From: Aphodousia faecalis
GTDB taxonomy: Bacteria; Pseudomonadota; Gammaproteobacteria; Burkholderiales; Burkholderiaceae_F
Assembly (NCBI GenBank): GCA_018712705.1
Contig: DVGM01000048.1
Coordinates: 1-15,188 of the forward strand
Direction of reading: 5' to 3'
DNA length: 15,188 nt
In this document: positions 5,949 through 13,361 of the stretch, piece after piece
Layout: each line of letters starts with the position of its first letter
Numbering within the stretch: the first letter of the stretch is position 1
Made by a program: the position numbers and the translations under genes
The notes under the pieces: model-generated
The model's database searches: none
What the model was told of the DNA's origin: nothing
What the model saw: only the letters and a program-made list of their open reading frames with translations

Positions 5949-8297
5949 ATGAGTCAACATATCATCAGCCTTATCGGCAATCCCAATTGCGGCAAAACAA
6001 CGTTATTTAATGCTCTCACTGGTTCTCGACAGCGTGTCGGTAACTGGCCGGGCGTCACTGTTGATAAAAAGACCGGGAATTTCTCCTTCGAAGGCCACGA
6101 TATTGAAGTTGTGGACTTGCCCGGTATTTATTCAGTGACCCCGACATCCGTCTCTGGCGAAGATGAAATCGTCGCTCGCGATTATCTCTTAAGCGGTCAA
6201 GCACAAGTAGTCGTTAATATTGTCGATGCCTCTAACCTCGAACGTAACCTTTACCTCACCAGTCAGCTAATTGAAATGCATGTACCGATGATCATTGTCG
6301 TCAACATGCTCGATATTGCTAAACAACACAAAATCAAACTGGATTTGGATGCCTTAGAAAAACAACTGGGTTGCCCGGTTATCGGTCTTGTTGCCAACCG
6401 TAACAAAGGTATCGAAGACCTTAAGAAGGCTCTGGTGAAGTTTCTTGATGCGCCTGTCACAACACGCGTTACCGTTCAATATGACGAAGTGATTGAAAAG
6501 GCCGCTGATCTCATTTCCGCTCAATTGGGACTTAAAGAAAACGGCCGCTGGTTTGCCATACAGTTTCTTGAACATGCTCCGGGCATTGAGGATAAGTTCG
6601 AAGGCATTAACCTCGAAAAAGTGCATCAAGTTGTCCAAGAAACAGATCGGCATTTTGAAGGCAACACCGATATCGAAATCACCAATGCCCGCTACGAGTT
6701 AGTCTCCCAAATCGCTGAAAAAGTGGTGGTCCGCGAAGGCGATATCACGGGTACCTTGACCGACCGTATCGACCGCATCATCTTGAACCGTTGGATGGGG
6801 TTGCCGATCTTTTTATTGATCATGTACCTGACCTTCCTCTTTACCCAAAATTTCGGCGCTGTCTTCATCGACTTTTTCGATATTTTAGTGGGCGGCATCT
6901 TTGTGGACGGTCTGGGACAACTTCTTGCCTCTTGGGGAACGCCTGAGTGGCTCACAGTCTTTCTGTCTAACGGTATCGGCGGTGGTCTGCAAACCATTTC
7001 CACCTTCATTCCGGTGGTCTTTTTCATGTTCCTATTCTTAGCCATTTTGGAAGAATCAGGGTACATGGCCCGTGCCGCATTCGTCATGGACCGCCTGATG
7101 CGCGCTCTCGGACTTCCGGGCAAAGCCTTTGTTCCGCTTTTAGTCGGCTTTGGCTGCAACGTGCCCGCTATCATGGCCACACGCACAATGGACCGCGCCA
7201 GTGACCGCATTATCACCGTCATGATGACGCCGTTTATGAGCTGTGGCGCACGCCTTCCGGTATACGTTCTCTTTGCCACAGCTTTCTGGCCGACAAACGG
7301 TCAAAACCTGGTCTTTGGTCTCTATCTCATCGGCATTGCCGCTGCCATCTTGACGGGTTATCTCTTAAAACGTACGGCTCTTCCCGGCGCTGCCAGCGCT
7401 TTTGTCATGGAAATGCCGCCGTACCACATCCCGACTCTCAAGGGTGTAATGCTTCGCACCTGGGATCGTGTCCGCACCTTTATGTTCCGTGCCGGTAAGG
7501 TGATTGTTGTTATCGTGGCATGTCTGGCATTCTTAAATTCCATGGGCACAGACGGCTCCTTCGGTAATGAAGACAGTGAAAAATCGGTTCTCTCGCAAGT
7601 CGGCAAAACCATTGTTCCGGTCTTTGAACCCATGGGCATTCAGGAAGAGAACTGGCCGGCCGCCGTCGGTGTGTTTACCGGCATTTTCGCCAAAGAAGCG
7701 GTGGTCGGTACGCTTAATTCGCTCTACGACACATTGGCCGTTGACAAGGTCCACGAAGAAGCTGCTGCAACCGGTGATGAGCCTACTGAAGAAGGAGGAT
7801 TCTCTCTCTCGGATACCTTCGCTGAAGCGGTCGGCACAATTGGTGAAAACTTCGCCGGTTTAGCCGGAGCGTTATCCGATCCCCTGGGTATTCGCGTTGA
7901 TGATCTCTCGGATCAAGCTTCTGCCGCTGAGGAGCAAGGCGTATCCCTTGGCACAATTGACACGATCAAAACTTTGTTTGGTTCAAGTTCCGCGGTCTTT
8001 GCCTATCTCCTGATGGTCCTGCTTTACGTCCCGTGTGTAGCCGCTGTTGCTGCAATCTATCGTGAAGTAGGAACAAAATGGACAGTTTTTGCGTGCGCTT
8101 GGACATTGGCGCTCGGCTACTCTGCCGCCACCATCTTTTACCGTGTGGCTAACTTTGCCGCTGCACCAGTCTATTCAATCGTCTGCATAGTGATTGCTCT
8201 TGGCATCCTCTACGGTATGTATTGCTGGATGAAGCGCATGGCAAAAAAAGATGCCGGGAAAGGTCCGAAAATTATTCCGATCATTCCTGTAGCCTAA
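5949..8297 (+). CDS. feoB: Ferrous iron transporter FeoB
   Basis: A 782-residue inner-membrane Fe(II) transporter. The N-terminal G domain carries G1 GNPNCGKT (10-17), the switch region NWPGVTVDKKTG, G3 DLPG (56-59), G4 NMLD (119-122) and G5 near ANRN (149-152). A helical GDI-like spacer follows to about residue 270. Two Gate repeats with membrane helices follow, with the conserved Cys motif GFGCNVPAIMATRT from residue 400, MSCGARLPVYVL, and IFAKEAVVGTLNSLY. ATG 5949 is chosen because AAGGAG lies 9 bases upstream; the upstream ATG 5931 overlaps the feoA stop and lacks a site. There is an acidic, low-complexity insertion near residues 600-660 (EEAAATGDEPTEEGG). No feoC follows. The operon ends at hairpins at 8319-8380. 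Length and motifs are complete, so it looks functional. Confidence 0.98.
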   Translation: MSQHIISLIGNPNCGKTTLFNALTGSRQRVGNWPGVTVDKKTGNFSFEGHDIEVVDLPGIYSVTPTSVSGEDEIVARDYLLSGQAQVVVNIVDASNLERNLYLTSQLIEMHVPMIIVVNMLDIAKQHKIKLDLDALEKQLGCPVIGLVANRNKGIEDLKKALVKFLDAPVTTRVTVQYDEVIEKAADLISAQLGLKENGRWFAIQFLEHAPGIEDKFEGINLEKVHQVVQETDRHFEGNTDIEITNARYELVSQIAEKVVVREGDITGTLTDRIDRIILNRWMGLPIFLLIMYLTFLFTQNFGAVFIDFFDILVGGIFVDGLGQLLASWGTPEWLTVFLSNGIGGGLQTISTFIPVVFFMFLFLAILEESGYMARAAFVMDRLMRALGLPGKAFVPLLVGFGCNVPAIMATRTMDRASDRIITVMMTPFMSCGARLPVYVLFATAFWPTNGQNLVFGLYLIGIAAAILTGYLLKRTALPGAASAFVMEMPPYHIPTLKGVMLRTWDRVRTFMFRAGKVIVVIVACLAFLNSMGTDGSFGNEDSEKSVLSQVGKTIVPVFEPMGIQEENWPAAVGVFTGIFAKEAVVGTLNSLYDTLAVDKVHEEAAATGDEPTEEGGFSLSDTFAEAVGTIGENFAGLAGALSDPLGIRVDDLSDQASAAEEQGVSLGTIDTIKTLFGSSSAVFAYLLMVLLYVPCVAAVAAIYREVGTKWTVFACAWTLALGYSAATIFYRVANFAAAPVYSIVCIVIALGILYGMYCWMKRMAKKDAGKGPKIIPIIPVA

Positions 8298-8318
8298 TTA
8301 TTTTCTTTCTCTGAAAAA

Positions 8319-8380
8319 GGCGGCGATGGGCACCTTGCCGCCACTTGCCCCGGAAGGTTTCACCTTTCGGGGATTTTTTC
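8319..8380 (+). terminator. Tandem hairpins ending the feo operon
   Basis: First hairpin: GGCGGC (8319-8324) with GCCGCC (8337-8342). Second and decisive: CCCCGGAAGG (8348-8357) with CCTTTCGGGG (8363-8372), one G-T pair, followed by ATTTTTTC. The latter is a standard intrinsic terminator for feoB. Confidence 0.88.
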
Positions 8381-8423
8381 AAAAAAACGCGGATGAAAGC
8401 ATTGACCGATACCTTCATCCGCG
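8381..8423 (-). terminator. Intrinsic terminator for the rnpB transcript
   Basis: On the minus strand CGCGGATGAA (8414-8423) pairs with TTCATCCGCG (8388-8397), followed by seven T residues (8387-8381). It is the first strong terminator downstream of rnpB and abuts the feoB terminator, so the two convergent units end back to back. Confidence 0.85.
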
Positions 8424-8578
8424 TGCGACCTAACGAGAGATCGTTGATCATTTAGGTTTGATTGAATCAAACGTTTTTAGCGTCGATAATCCTACTCCAC
8501 CCAACAACGGACGGTATAAGAACGGGAAAGATTTTTTAGCCTAAAGGCAAAAGAATGCGTTTTTGAAAAAAGACAGGA
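8424..8578 (-). other. rnpB 3' trailer with inverted repeats
   Basis: About 155 nt lie between the mature RNase P RNA 3' end and the terminator, with no coding frame. They include a perfect 17-base palindrome (GTTTGATT-G-AATCAAAC, 8456-8472) and an ACCTAA/TTAGGT pair (8428-8433 with 8452-8457) that partly overlaps it and encloses ACGA/TCGT. The trailer is presumably removed by 3' processing of the precursor; a separate small RNA is not excluded. Confidence 0.45.
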
Positions 8579-8895
8579 AAGACAAAGCCCACCGATAAGC
8601 CGGATTATGTTTCGAGAAAAAGCATCCTCGACCGACAATCATTCATCTAGGACAAAACTCGCGCCTTGCCTCAAGCCATCTACCCGCAACCTCCCCGAGC
8701 AGGATCAGCGGTTGCCTATTTGATGTTGCTCCCCGTAGAGATTGCCCGTTTCACCCGACCCTAACGCCGGCTCGTCTCTGTTGCTCTAATCCGTACCTTG
8801 CGGCAGGCAGCCGTTAGCTGCTACGGTGCTCTATGGAGTCCGGACTTTCCTCGTGAACCAATGGTTCCCGCGATCGTCGTGGCGGACTTTGCCAG
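8579..8895 (-). ncRNA. rnpB: RNase P RNA (type A)
   Basis: The catalytic RNA of RNase P, which matures tRNA 5' ends. Read on the minus strand it shows the conserved blocks in order: GAGGAAAGTCCGGACTCC (P4 5' strand; plus-strand 8835-8852), CAGAGACGAGCC, GGGTGAAACGGGCAA, AGATGAATGATTGTC and the 3' AATCCGGCTTATCGG. The ends are set by helix P1: GGCAAAGTCCGCC (8881-8893) pairs with GGTGGGCTTTGTC (8581-8593), all Watson-Crick or G-U. At about 315 nt it is shorter than the 377-nt E. coli RNA. A TAAAAT -10 box lies just upstream, inside the end of the symporter gene. Exact termini are estimated to within a few bases. Confidence 0.96.
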
Positions 8896-8899
8896 GCGC

Positions 8900-10243
8900 T
8901 CATTTTAACGAATTTTCTCTTTTCGGGATCACAGATGGATTTTCCATCTGACTCGTCTTGGAAAACCAGGCAAACATGGCAGACAAAACCACGCCCACGA
9001 TGGCGAGTGGCCAGCCCGTTAAATTCCCTGCAAGCCCCAAAGCGCCGCCAATAATAGCTCCGACAAGCCAGATACGTTTATTGACCGAACCATGTTTCTT
9101 TAAGAGCAGTACCAAAAGGGGCACTGCAACCCCCGGCACAAATAGAGCGTACGCATATAAGAGCCAGCCGATGATGTCCGAGGATTGATAAGTCAGTAAA
9201 ACTGCTCCAAAACCAAACAATGCGATCAAGCGGCGCAACCGTGATGATTGGTCCCCATCAAGAAGATCCTTTTCTACAATACCCGCTGCAGACAATAAAA
9301 CCGTGTCAGCCGATCCCGCTAAAGCGCTTACCAGCCCCAGCGCCAGAGCCACTTTAATAAAAGAAGGCATAACAGAGGCATCGGAAAGCCACCCAGACAA
9401 GGGGTTGGCTGCCGACAAATTGCTCATTGCCAAAAACGTAATAATGACGGCAAAAACCAATAAAAGTGCGGATCCCACCCATGCTCCCAATGAGGCCGAG
9501 CGGCTAGAGGATGCGGCAAATGTTCTTGAAAAAATATCAGGCCCGACCATATAAGTGACGCCCACCAAAAGAGCAAGCTTCAGCCAATCCCAAGCACCAA
9601 ACGAATCATTAAAAGGAATCGGATCAATTGCGCCCCAGTCGACACTGGAGCTTGTCAGGCACCAAAGGGCTGCCGAGACAAACCCACCGGTTAAAAGAGC
9701 TGTCTGCATGGCATCTGTACGAAGAACAGCTTTTTGTCCGCCAAAAGCCGTGTGTAACACGATGGCCACCGTCAGAAGTAAATAAAGCACTTCCCCTTGT
9801 GATGAGGGCAGAATATCTGTCAATAAAGTCCGAAGCGCCGTGAATTGAGCGGCAACCACCCCTACCCAACTCACCACGATAATAAAAGCACTCCAACGCT
9901 TGGCACCGTTGCCCACAAGACGCCCCAATACATCGGGTAAAGTACAAGCTCCTGTTGAACGAATCGCACGGGCGATCCACAAACCGTGCAAAAAGAGCCC
10001 AATTGCACCGACCCCCAACCACCAAAAAGCAGCTGTTCCGATCTTTTGAGCCAAAGCACCAATACCGAGCGTGGCAGAGCCTCCGATGATGGTACTAACC
10101 AAAGATAAGGCACAGAGTATGGCGCTGGCGCTGCCACTTGCCGTTAAAAAATTTCGAGCATTTTGTTCTTTTGTTTGTTTAGAGCGATACACACTCAAAA
10201 CAATTAACAAAAAGATGTACAAACAAAGTAAAGCAAGAAGCAT
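8900..10243 (-). CDS. Sodium:solute symporter (SSS) family transporter
   Basis: A 447-residue inner-membrane protein with about 13 predicted helices, which would import a solute with Na+. SSS features: the GGSATLGIGALAQKIGTAAF segment in the first third (TM1-2 region), an amphipathic connection RAIRSTGACTLPDVLGRL, and GGQKAVLRTDAMQTALL, which matches the family's 'GG..av..TDa.Q' signature. A LVSALAGSADTVLLSAAGIVEKD segment corresponds to the late Na+-site helix. ATG 10243 is chosen because it begins a normal TM1 (MLLALLCLYIFLLIVLSVYR). The frame is open 62 codons further upstream, but that extension overlaps the divergent pagP leader and has no ribosome site; even the chosen start has only a weak one. 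The substrate is unknown; proline, pantothenate, solute carboxylates and others are all possible. The stop overlaps the rnpB promoter. Confidence 0.88.
   Translation of the reverse strand: MLLALLCLYIFLLIVLSVYRSKQTKEQNARNFLTASGSASAILCALSLVSTIIGGSATLGIGALAQKIGTAAFWWLGVGAIGLFLHGLWIARAIRSTGACTLPDVLGRLVGNGAKRWSAFIIVVSWVGVVAAQFTALRTLLTDILPSSQGEVLYLLLTVAIVLHTAFGGQKAVLRTDAMQTALLTGGFVSAALWCLTSSSVDWGAIDPIPFNDSFGAWDWLKLALLVGVTYMVGPDIFSRTFAASSSRSASLGAWVGSALLLVFAVIITFLAMSNLSAANPLSGWLSDASVMPSFIKVALALGLVSALAGSADTVLLSAAGIVEKDLLDGDQSSRLRRLIALFGFGAVLLTYQSSDIIGWLLYAYALFVPGVAVPLLVLLLKKHGSVNKRIWLVGAIIGGALGLAGNLTGWPLAIVGVVLSAMFAWFSKTSQMENPSVIPKRENSLK
8902..8907 (-). promoter_or_regulatory. Likely -10 box of rnpB, overlapping the symporter stop
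   Basis: TAAAAT on the minus strand ends 7-9 bases before the predicted rnpB 5' end (8893-8895) and is built from the symporter codons TTA AAA TGA. No good -35 is visible 16-18 bases upstream (GATCCC). A 7-bp hairpin (AGATGGA/TCCATCT, 8933-8949) lies just upstream. Confidence 0.45.
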
Positions 10244-10397
10244 AGGGACGATCCGGCAAACGTCAGATGGAGTTCTGATTGTATCGGAAAAGTCCCCAAG
10301 CATTGGAGCAAAAACAAAGAGGTGGAGAAAGAGGGAAAAACATGAAATAATTGAACATTTTCCTAAACTTAACAAACAAAGTACAAAGGAGCACACA

Positions 10398-11555
10398 GTG
10401 CCCTCATTGAAAAAAATTGCATTGGCCACTTCACTCTCCCTGGCCGCTGTTGCCGCTCATGCCGGCTTTATCGACAGTTTCGTCGAAACCCTTCCCGGTG
10501 CTGTCTCCCCCTATCCGGACGCAGGCTTTGTCGGCAATCAGTTAAATGGCATGCATGACATTATCGAACACGGTCGTACTGGTCTTTTAGTTCCGGCCTA
10601 TACCAATCATCCCCGTTGGGACTACGACAACCGTGATGAAGAAAACGCCTATCCGTTTGGGGCTGGCATTTCCCGAGGCATCATTGATGAACGAGGCAAT
10701 GAACGCTTGGTGTATATGATGCTTTTCCGTGATTCCCACTATGAGCTTGAACCCATTATGGGTTACGCTTGGGTCGCCCGTTTTCCTATTGCCAATTCCG
10801 GCTTTCATTTGGGAGCGGGTTACACTGCCGGTCTAACCTTCCGTCAAGACTACAGCTGGTTGCCGATTCCGGTTCCCCTTCCTCTTGTCAGTGCCGGCAC
10901 TGATTGGTTTAATGTGTACGCCACATACATTCCGGTTTCTAACGTCTTTTTCTTCTTCTCCAAGATTGAATTTGACGATCAGTCTCGACGCTTCTCCCCG
11001 TGGCCCGATAGTGTTGCATCGGCGTGGTCTAACACAACCGAACTTTACGCACAGGGCTCTTGGGTAAAAACGGACCTCTCTGACGGAGGCGGCGACGTAC
11101 CGGGCGGATTCACATTAGACTCCGACTCCGGCTATAAATTTGGTATTCGCCATTTCATGGACCGCCACTGGGCTTGGGATTTAAGCTATCAAAGAAGCGA
11201 ACATGATTTAAATGCTCCGGGTAAAACGGTTAATAAATACCGCCTGACCAACACCAACTTAATGCTTCAGTACCACTTTGAAGTGTTGGATGCCATGCGC
11301 ATGCATGTCGGCGCCGGCGCTGCTTACTCTGAATTGAAAGCAAAAGACGGCGGTGACTACAAAGAACACAGCATTAATCCCGTTGTTCAAACGGGCTTTA
11401 CCTGGGCGGTTACGGATCATCTGCGTGTAATGGGTGATATGACCGTTAACTTCCCGCACTTCCACAATGTGGAAATTAATGAAAACGAAGCCCTTGACGG
11501 ACGTTTCAAGCCCGCCAACACGAGCTTTAACTTAGGTGTGGGTTACGCCTTTTAA
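10398..11555 (+). CDS. pagP: Lipid A palmitoyltransferase PagP fused to an OmpW-like barrel
   Basis: A 385-residue outer-membrane protein. Residues 1-22 are a signal peptide ending AHA. Residues about 25-192 match PagP, which moves palmitate from phospholipid to lipid A: the catalytic trio is present as H71 (YTNHPRWDYD), D112 and S113 (FRDSHYELEPIMGY), with GAGISRGIIDERGN, FHLGAGYTAGLTFR and LPIPVPLPL also conserved. This half ends at FSKIEF, the expected last PagP strand. After a linker (193-213) residues 214-385 form a second 8-stranded OmpW-like barrel (AQGSWVKTDL, GYKFGIRHFMDRHWAWDLSY, MRMHVGAGAAYSELK, final VGYAF). The start is GTG 10398 with AGGAG 6 bases upstream, placing the signal peptide at the N-terminus; the frame upstream is open but not protein-like. 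hemL follows after 9 bp. PagP alone is normally about 160-190 residues, so the second barrel is the oddity. Palmitoyltransferase activity is likely; the OmpW part's role is unknown. Confidence 0.88.
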   Translation: MPSLKKIALATSLSLAAVAAHAGFIDSFVETLPGAVSPYPDAGFVGNQLNGMHDIIEHGRTGLLVPAYTNHPRWDYDNRDEENAYPFGAGISRGIIDERGNERLVYMMLFRDSHYELEPIMGYAWVARFPIANSGFHLGAGYTAGLTFRQDYSWLPIPVPLPLVSAGTDWFNVYATYIPVSNVFFFFSKIEFDDQSRRFSPWPDSVASAWSNTTELYAQGSWVKTDLSDGGGDVPGGFTLDSDSGYKFGIRHFMDRHWAWDLSYQRSEHDLNAPGKTVNKYRLTNTNLMLQYHFEVLDAMRMHVGAGAAYSELKAKDGGDYKEHSINPVVQTGFTWAVTDHLRVMGDMTVNFPHFHNVEINENEALDGRFKPANTSFNLGVGYAF

Positions 11556-11564
11556 GGATTAAAA

Positions 11565-12851
11565 ATGGATACGAATGATTCATTATTTGAACGCGCCCGT
11601 CAAAGCATTCCGGGCGGCGTGAATTCTCCCGTCAGAGCCTTTGGCTCAGTCGGCGGTTCTCCCCGATTTATGAAAAAAGCCCAGGGGTCCTACATGTGGG
11701 ACGAGGACGGCAAACGCTACATTGATTACATCGGATCATGGGGCCCTATGATTTTGGGACACAACAACCCTGAAGTCATTAAAGCCGTACACGAAGCCGT
11801 CGATATGGGCCTGACATTCGGCTGCGCTACCCAACGGGAAATTTTAATTGCCGAAGAAATTAAAAAATTAATCCCTTCCATTGAGGAAGTGCGTTTAGTG
11901 AGTTCTGGCACTGAAGCGGGCATGAGCGCCATTCGCCTTGCACGCGGCTTTACGGGGCGCAATAAGATTATTAAATTTGAAGGCTGCTACCACGGCCACA
12001 GCGATAGCCTTTTGGTAAAAGCCGGCTCCGGTATGCTCACGTTCGGCAACCCGAGTTCTGCGGGCGTTCCCGCTGGTGTAACGGAACACACACTTGTTCT
12101 CGAATACAACAATCCCTCTCAGCTTGAAGATGCTTTTAAGCGTTACGGAGACGACATCGCCTGTGTAATCGTGGAGGCGGTAGCCGGCAATATGAATATG
12201 GTTCCGGGCAAACCGGAATTCATTCAAACCATGCGCAAGCTTTGTACTCAATACGGTGCGCTCTTGATTGTCGATGAGGTCATGACCGGTTTTAGAGTCG
12301 CATTGGGCGGAGCTCAAAGTCTCTACAACGTGACTCCTGATATCACGATGTTTGGTAAAGTCATTGGCGGCGGCATGCCCGTGGCGGCCTTTGGCGGCAG
12401 ACGCGATGTCATGGAAAAGATCGCCCCCTGCGGTCCCGTCTATCAGGCTGGCACACTCTCCGGGAACCCTGTTGCTGTTGCGTGCGGTCTAGCCACTTTG
12501 AAACTTATTCAACAGCCGGGTTTCTACGATCGACTCTCTGCTCAGACATCTCGTTTAATTGAAGGATTGAAAGCTGCTGCCGACCAAGCCGGCGTAACCT
12601 TCTCGGCTCGAAATGTCGGTGGTATGTTCGGACTTTATTTCTTGGATAAGTGTCCCGAAGGTTTTGCAGACGTAATGAAGTCTGACACCAAACGCTTCAA
12701 TGTGTTCTTCCATAGCATGTTGGATCAAGGGGTTTATTTCGCACCTTCTGTTTTTGAAGCAGGTTTTGTTTCCATCACCCATAGTGATGAGGTGATTGAC
12801 AAAACCGTTGAAGCAGCAAAGGTGGCCTTTGAAAAAGTGGCCAGTATTTAA
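11565..12851 (+). CDS. hemL: Glutamate-1-semialdehyde 2,1-aminomutase
   Basis: A 428-residue cytoplasmic PLP enzyme that converts glutamate-1-semialdehyde to 5-aminolevulinate, the second step of the C5 route to heme. Family marks: SIPGGVNSPVRAFGSVGG near the start, SSGTEAGMSAIRLAR (113-127), CYHGHSD (141-147), DEVMTGFR (237-244) and the PLP lysine K265 in FGKVIGGGMPVAAFGG. Length is standard for HemL. AAGGA precedes the ATG, and the gene begins 9 bases after the pagP-ompW stop, so the two are probably cotranscribed. A clear terminator follows at 12873. The presence of hemL implies the C5 rather than the ALA-synthase (HemA/C4) route. No defect is seen. Confidence 0.98.
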   Translation: MDTNDSLFERARQSIPGGVNSPVRAFGSVGGSPRFMKKAQGSYMWDEDGKRYIDYIGSWGPMILGHNNPEVIKAVHEAVDMGLTFGCATQREILIAEEIKKLIPSIEEVRLVSSGTEAGMSAIRLARGFTGRNKIIKFEGCYHGHSDSLLVKAGSGMLTFGNPSSAGVPAGVTEHTLVLEYNNPSQLEDAFKRYGDDIACVIVEAVAGNMNMVPGKPEFIQTMRKLCTQYGALLIVDEVMTGFRVALGGAQSLYNVTPDITMFGKVIGGGMPVAAFGGRRDVMEKIAPCGPVYQAGTLSGNPVAVACGLATLKLIQQPGFYDRLSAQTSRLIEGLKAAADQAGVTFSARNVGGMFGLYFLDKCPEGFADVMKSDTKRFNVFFHSMLDQGVYFAPSVFEAGFVSITHSDEVIDKTVEAAKVAFEKVASI

Positions 12852-12872
12852 GTTTCTTTTTCCTCTTTTATT

Positions 12873-12907
12873 AAGCCGAAAGACTGAAATGTTTTTCGGC
12901 TTTTTTC
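12873..12907 (+). terminator. Intrinsic terminator after hemL
   Basis: AAGCCGAAA (12873-12881) pairs with TTTCGGCTT (12894-12902), and the T-run continues to 12906. It ends the pagP-ompW/hemL transcript. Confidence 0.9.
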
Positions 12908-12963
12908 GTCATGCAAAAACAGCTGCATCGGAGTAACCTGGTCAAAACAGCCAAGAGGACCAT

Positions 12964-13356
12964 ATGCGAAAGATTTTTCTATTTGCCTTTGTTTTTATCA
13001 GTTCATTTCTGACAAGTGTCGCCTTTGCCCACCATTATGGCTACAACCATCATAACGGTCGTTATTATGACGATAGCGGCCGTTACGAAGGACGTATCGA
13101 CAACGGTCGCCTTTATGATCATAGCGGTCGATATCAAGGAAGAGTGGATGCTAATGGCCGCCGCTATGACAGCAGCGGTCGCTATCAGGGACGTATGGAT
13201 TCTTCCGGACGAATTTACGACAGCTCCGGACGCTACCAGGGACGAATCGATGCCGACGGTCGCCACTATGACCACTCCGGCAGATATTTAGGTCGAGAAG
13301 ACACCAACGGTCGCTTTTATGACAACACCGGTCGTTATCAGGGACAAATTCGTTAG
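12964..13356 (+). CDS. Small secreted protein of six GRxYDxSGRYxGRxD repeats
   Basis: A 130-residue protein of unknown function. Residues 1-22 are a signal peptide (MRKIFLFAFVFISSFLTSVAFA), then a His/Tyr-rich start (HHYGYNHHNG). Residues 32-130 are six tandem repeats of about 17 residues with consensus GRxYDxSGRYxGRxDxx; the first has 16 and the last 15. The array is rich in Gly, Arg, Tyr and Asp and has no Cys. The ATG is preceded by AGAGGA. The hemL terminator lies just upstream, so a promoter must sit in the 56-bp gap, though none is obvious. Short Y-D-x-x-G repeats like this recall the small closed 'beta-flower' repeat folds, but that is a guess from pattern. Export to the periplasm or outside is likely. 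Codon choice varies between repeats, arguing for selection on protein sequence. Confidence 0.8.
   Translation: MRKIFLFAFVFISSFLTSVAFAHHYGYNHHNGRYYDDSGRYEGRIDNGRLYDHSGRYQGRVDANGRRYDSSGRYQGRMDSSGRIYDSSGRYQGRIDADGRHYDHSGRYLGREDTNGRFYDNTGRYQGQIR
13057..13353 (+). repeat. Tandem 51-bp coding repeat array
   Basis: Six imperfect units with a 51-bp period (first unit 48 bp) encode the GRxYDxSGRYxGRxD repeats. Units share the protein pattern but differ at many third positions (for example GGT CGC, GGC CGC, GGA CGA, GGT CGA for Gly-Arg), so the array is old rather than a recent slippage product. Confidence 0.85.
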
Positions 13357-13361
13357 ACACA

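Noticed and set aside
6692..7279. 195-codon antisense frame inside feoB
   Set aside because: A basic, Lys/Arg-rich shadow of the FeoB membrane-domain codons, with no independent support.
10365..10385. PhoP box upstream of pagP
   Set aside because: On the minus strand GTTTG and GTTTA occur close together, but the spacing is 4 rather than the required 5 and the motif is degenerate.
10071..10397. Upstream 109-codon extension of the pagP-ompW frame
   Set aside because: It would bury the signal peptide internally, overlaps the divergent symporter start, and GTG 10398 has a strong AGGAG site.
10244..10429. N-terminal 62-codon extension of the symporter
   Set aside because: The extension has no ribosome site and overlaps the divergent pagP leader; the family TM1 begins at the ATG at 10243.
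13057..13353. CRISPR array
   Set aside because: The repeats are contiguous, coding and have no unique spacers.
13003..13360. Open frames antisense to and overlapping the 51-bp repeats
   Set aside because: They arise because the repeat lacks stops in several frames; only the plus-strand frame from 12964 has a signal peptide, ribosome site and Gly-Arg-Tyr-Asp periodicity conserved over varying third positions.
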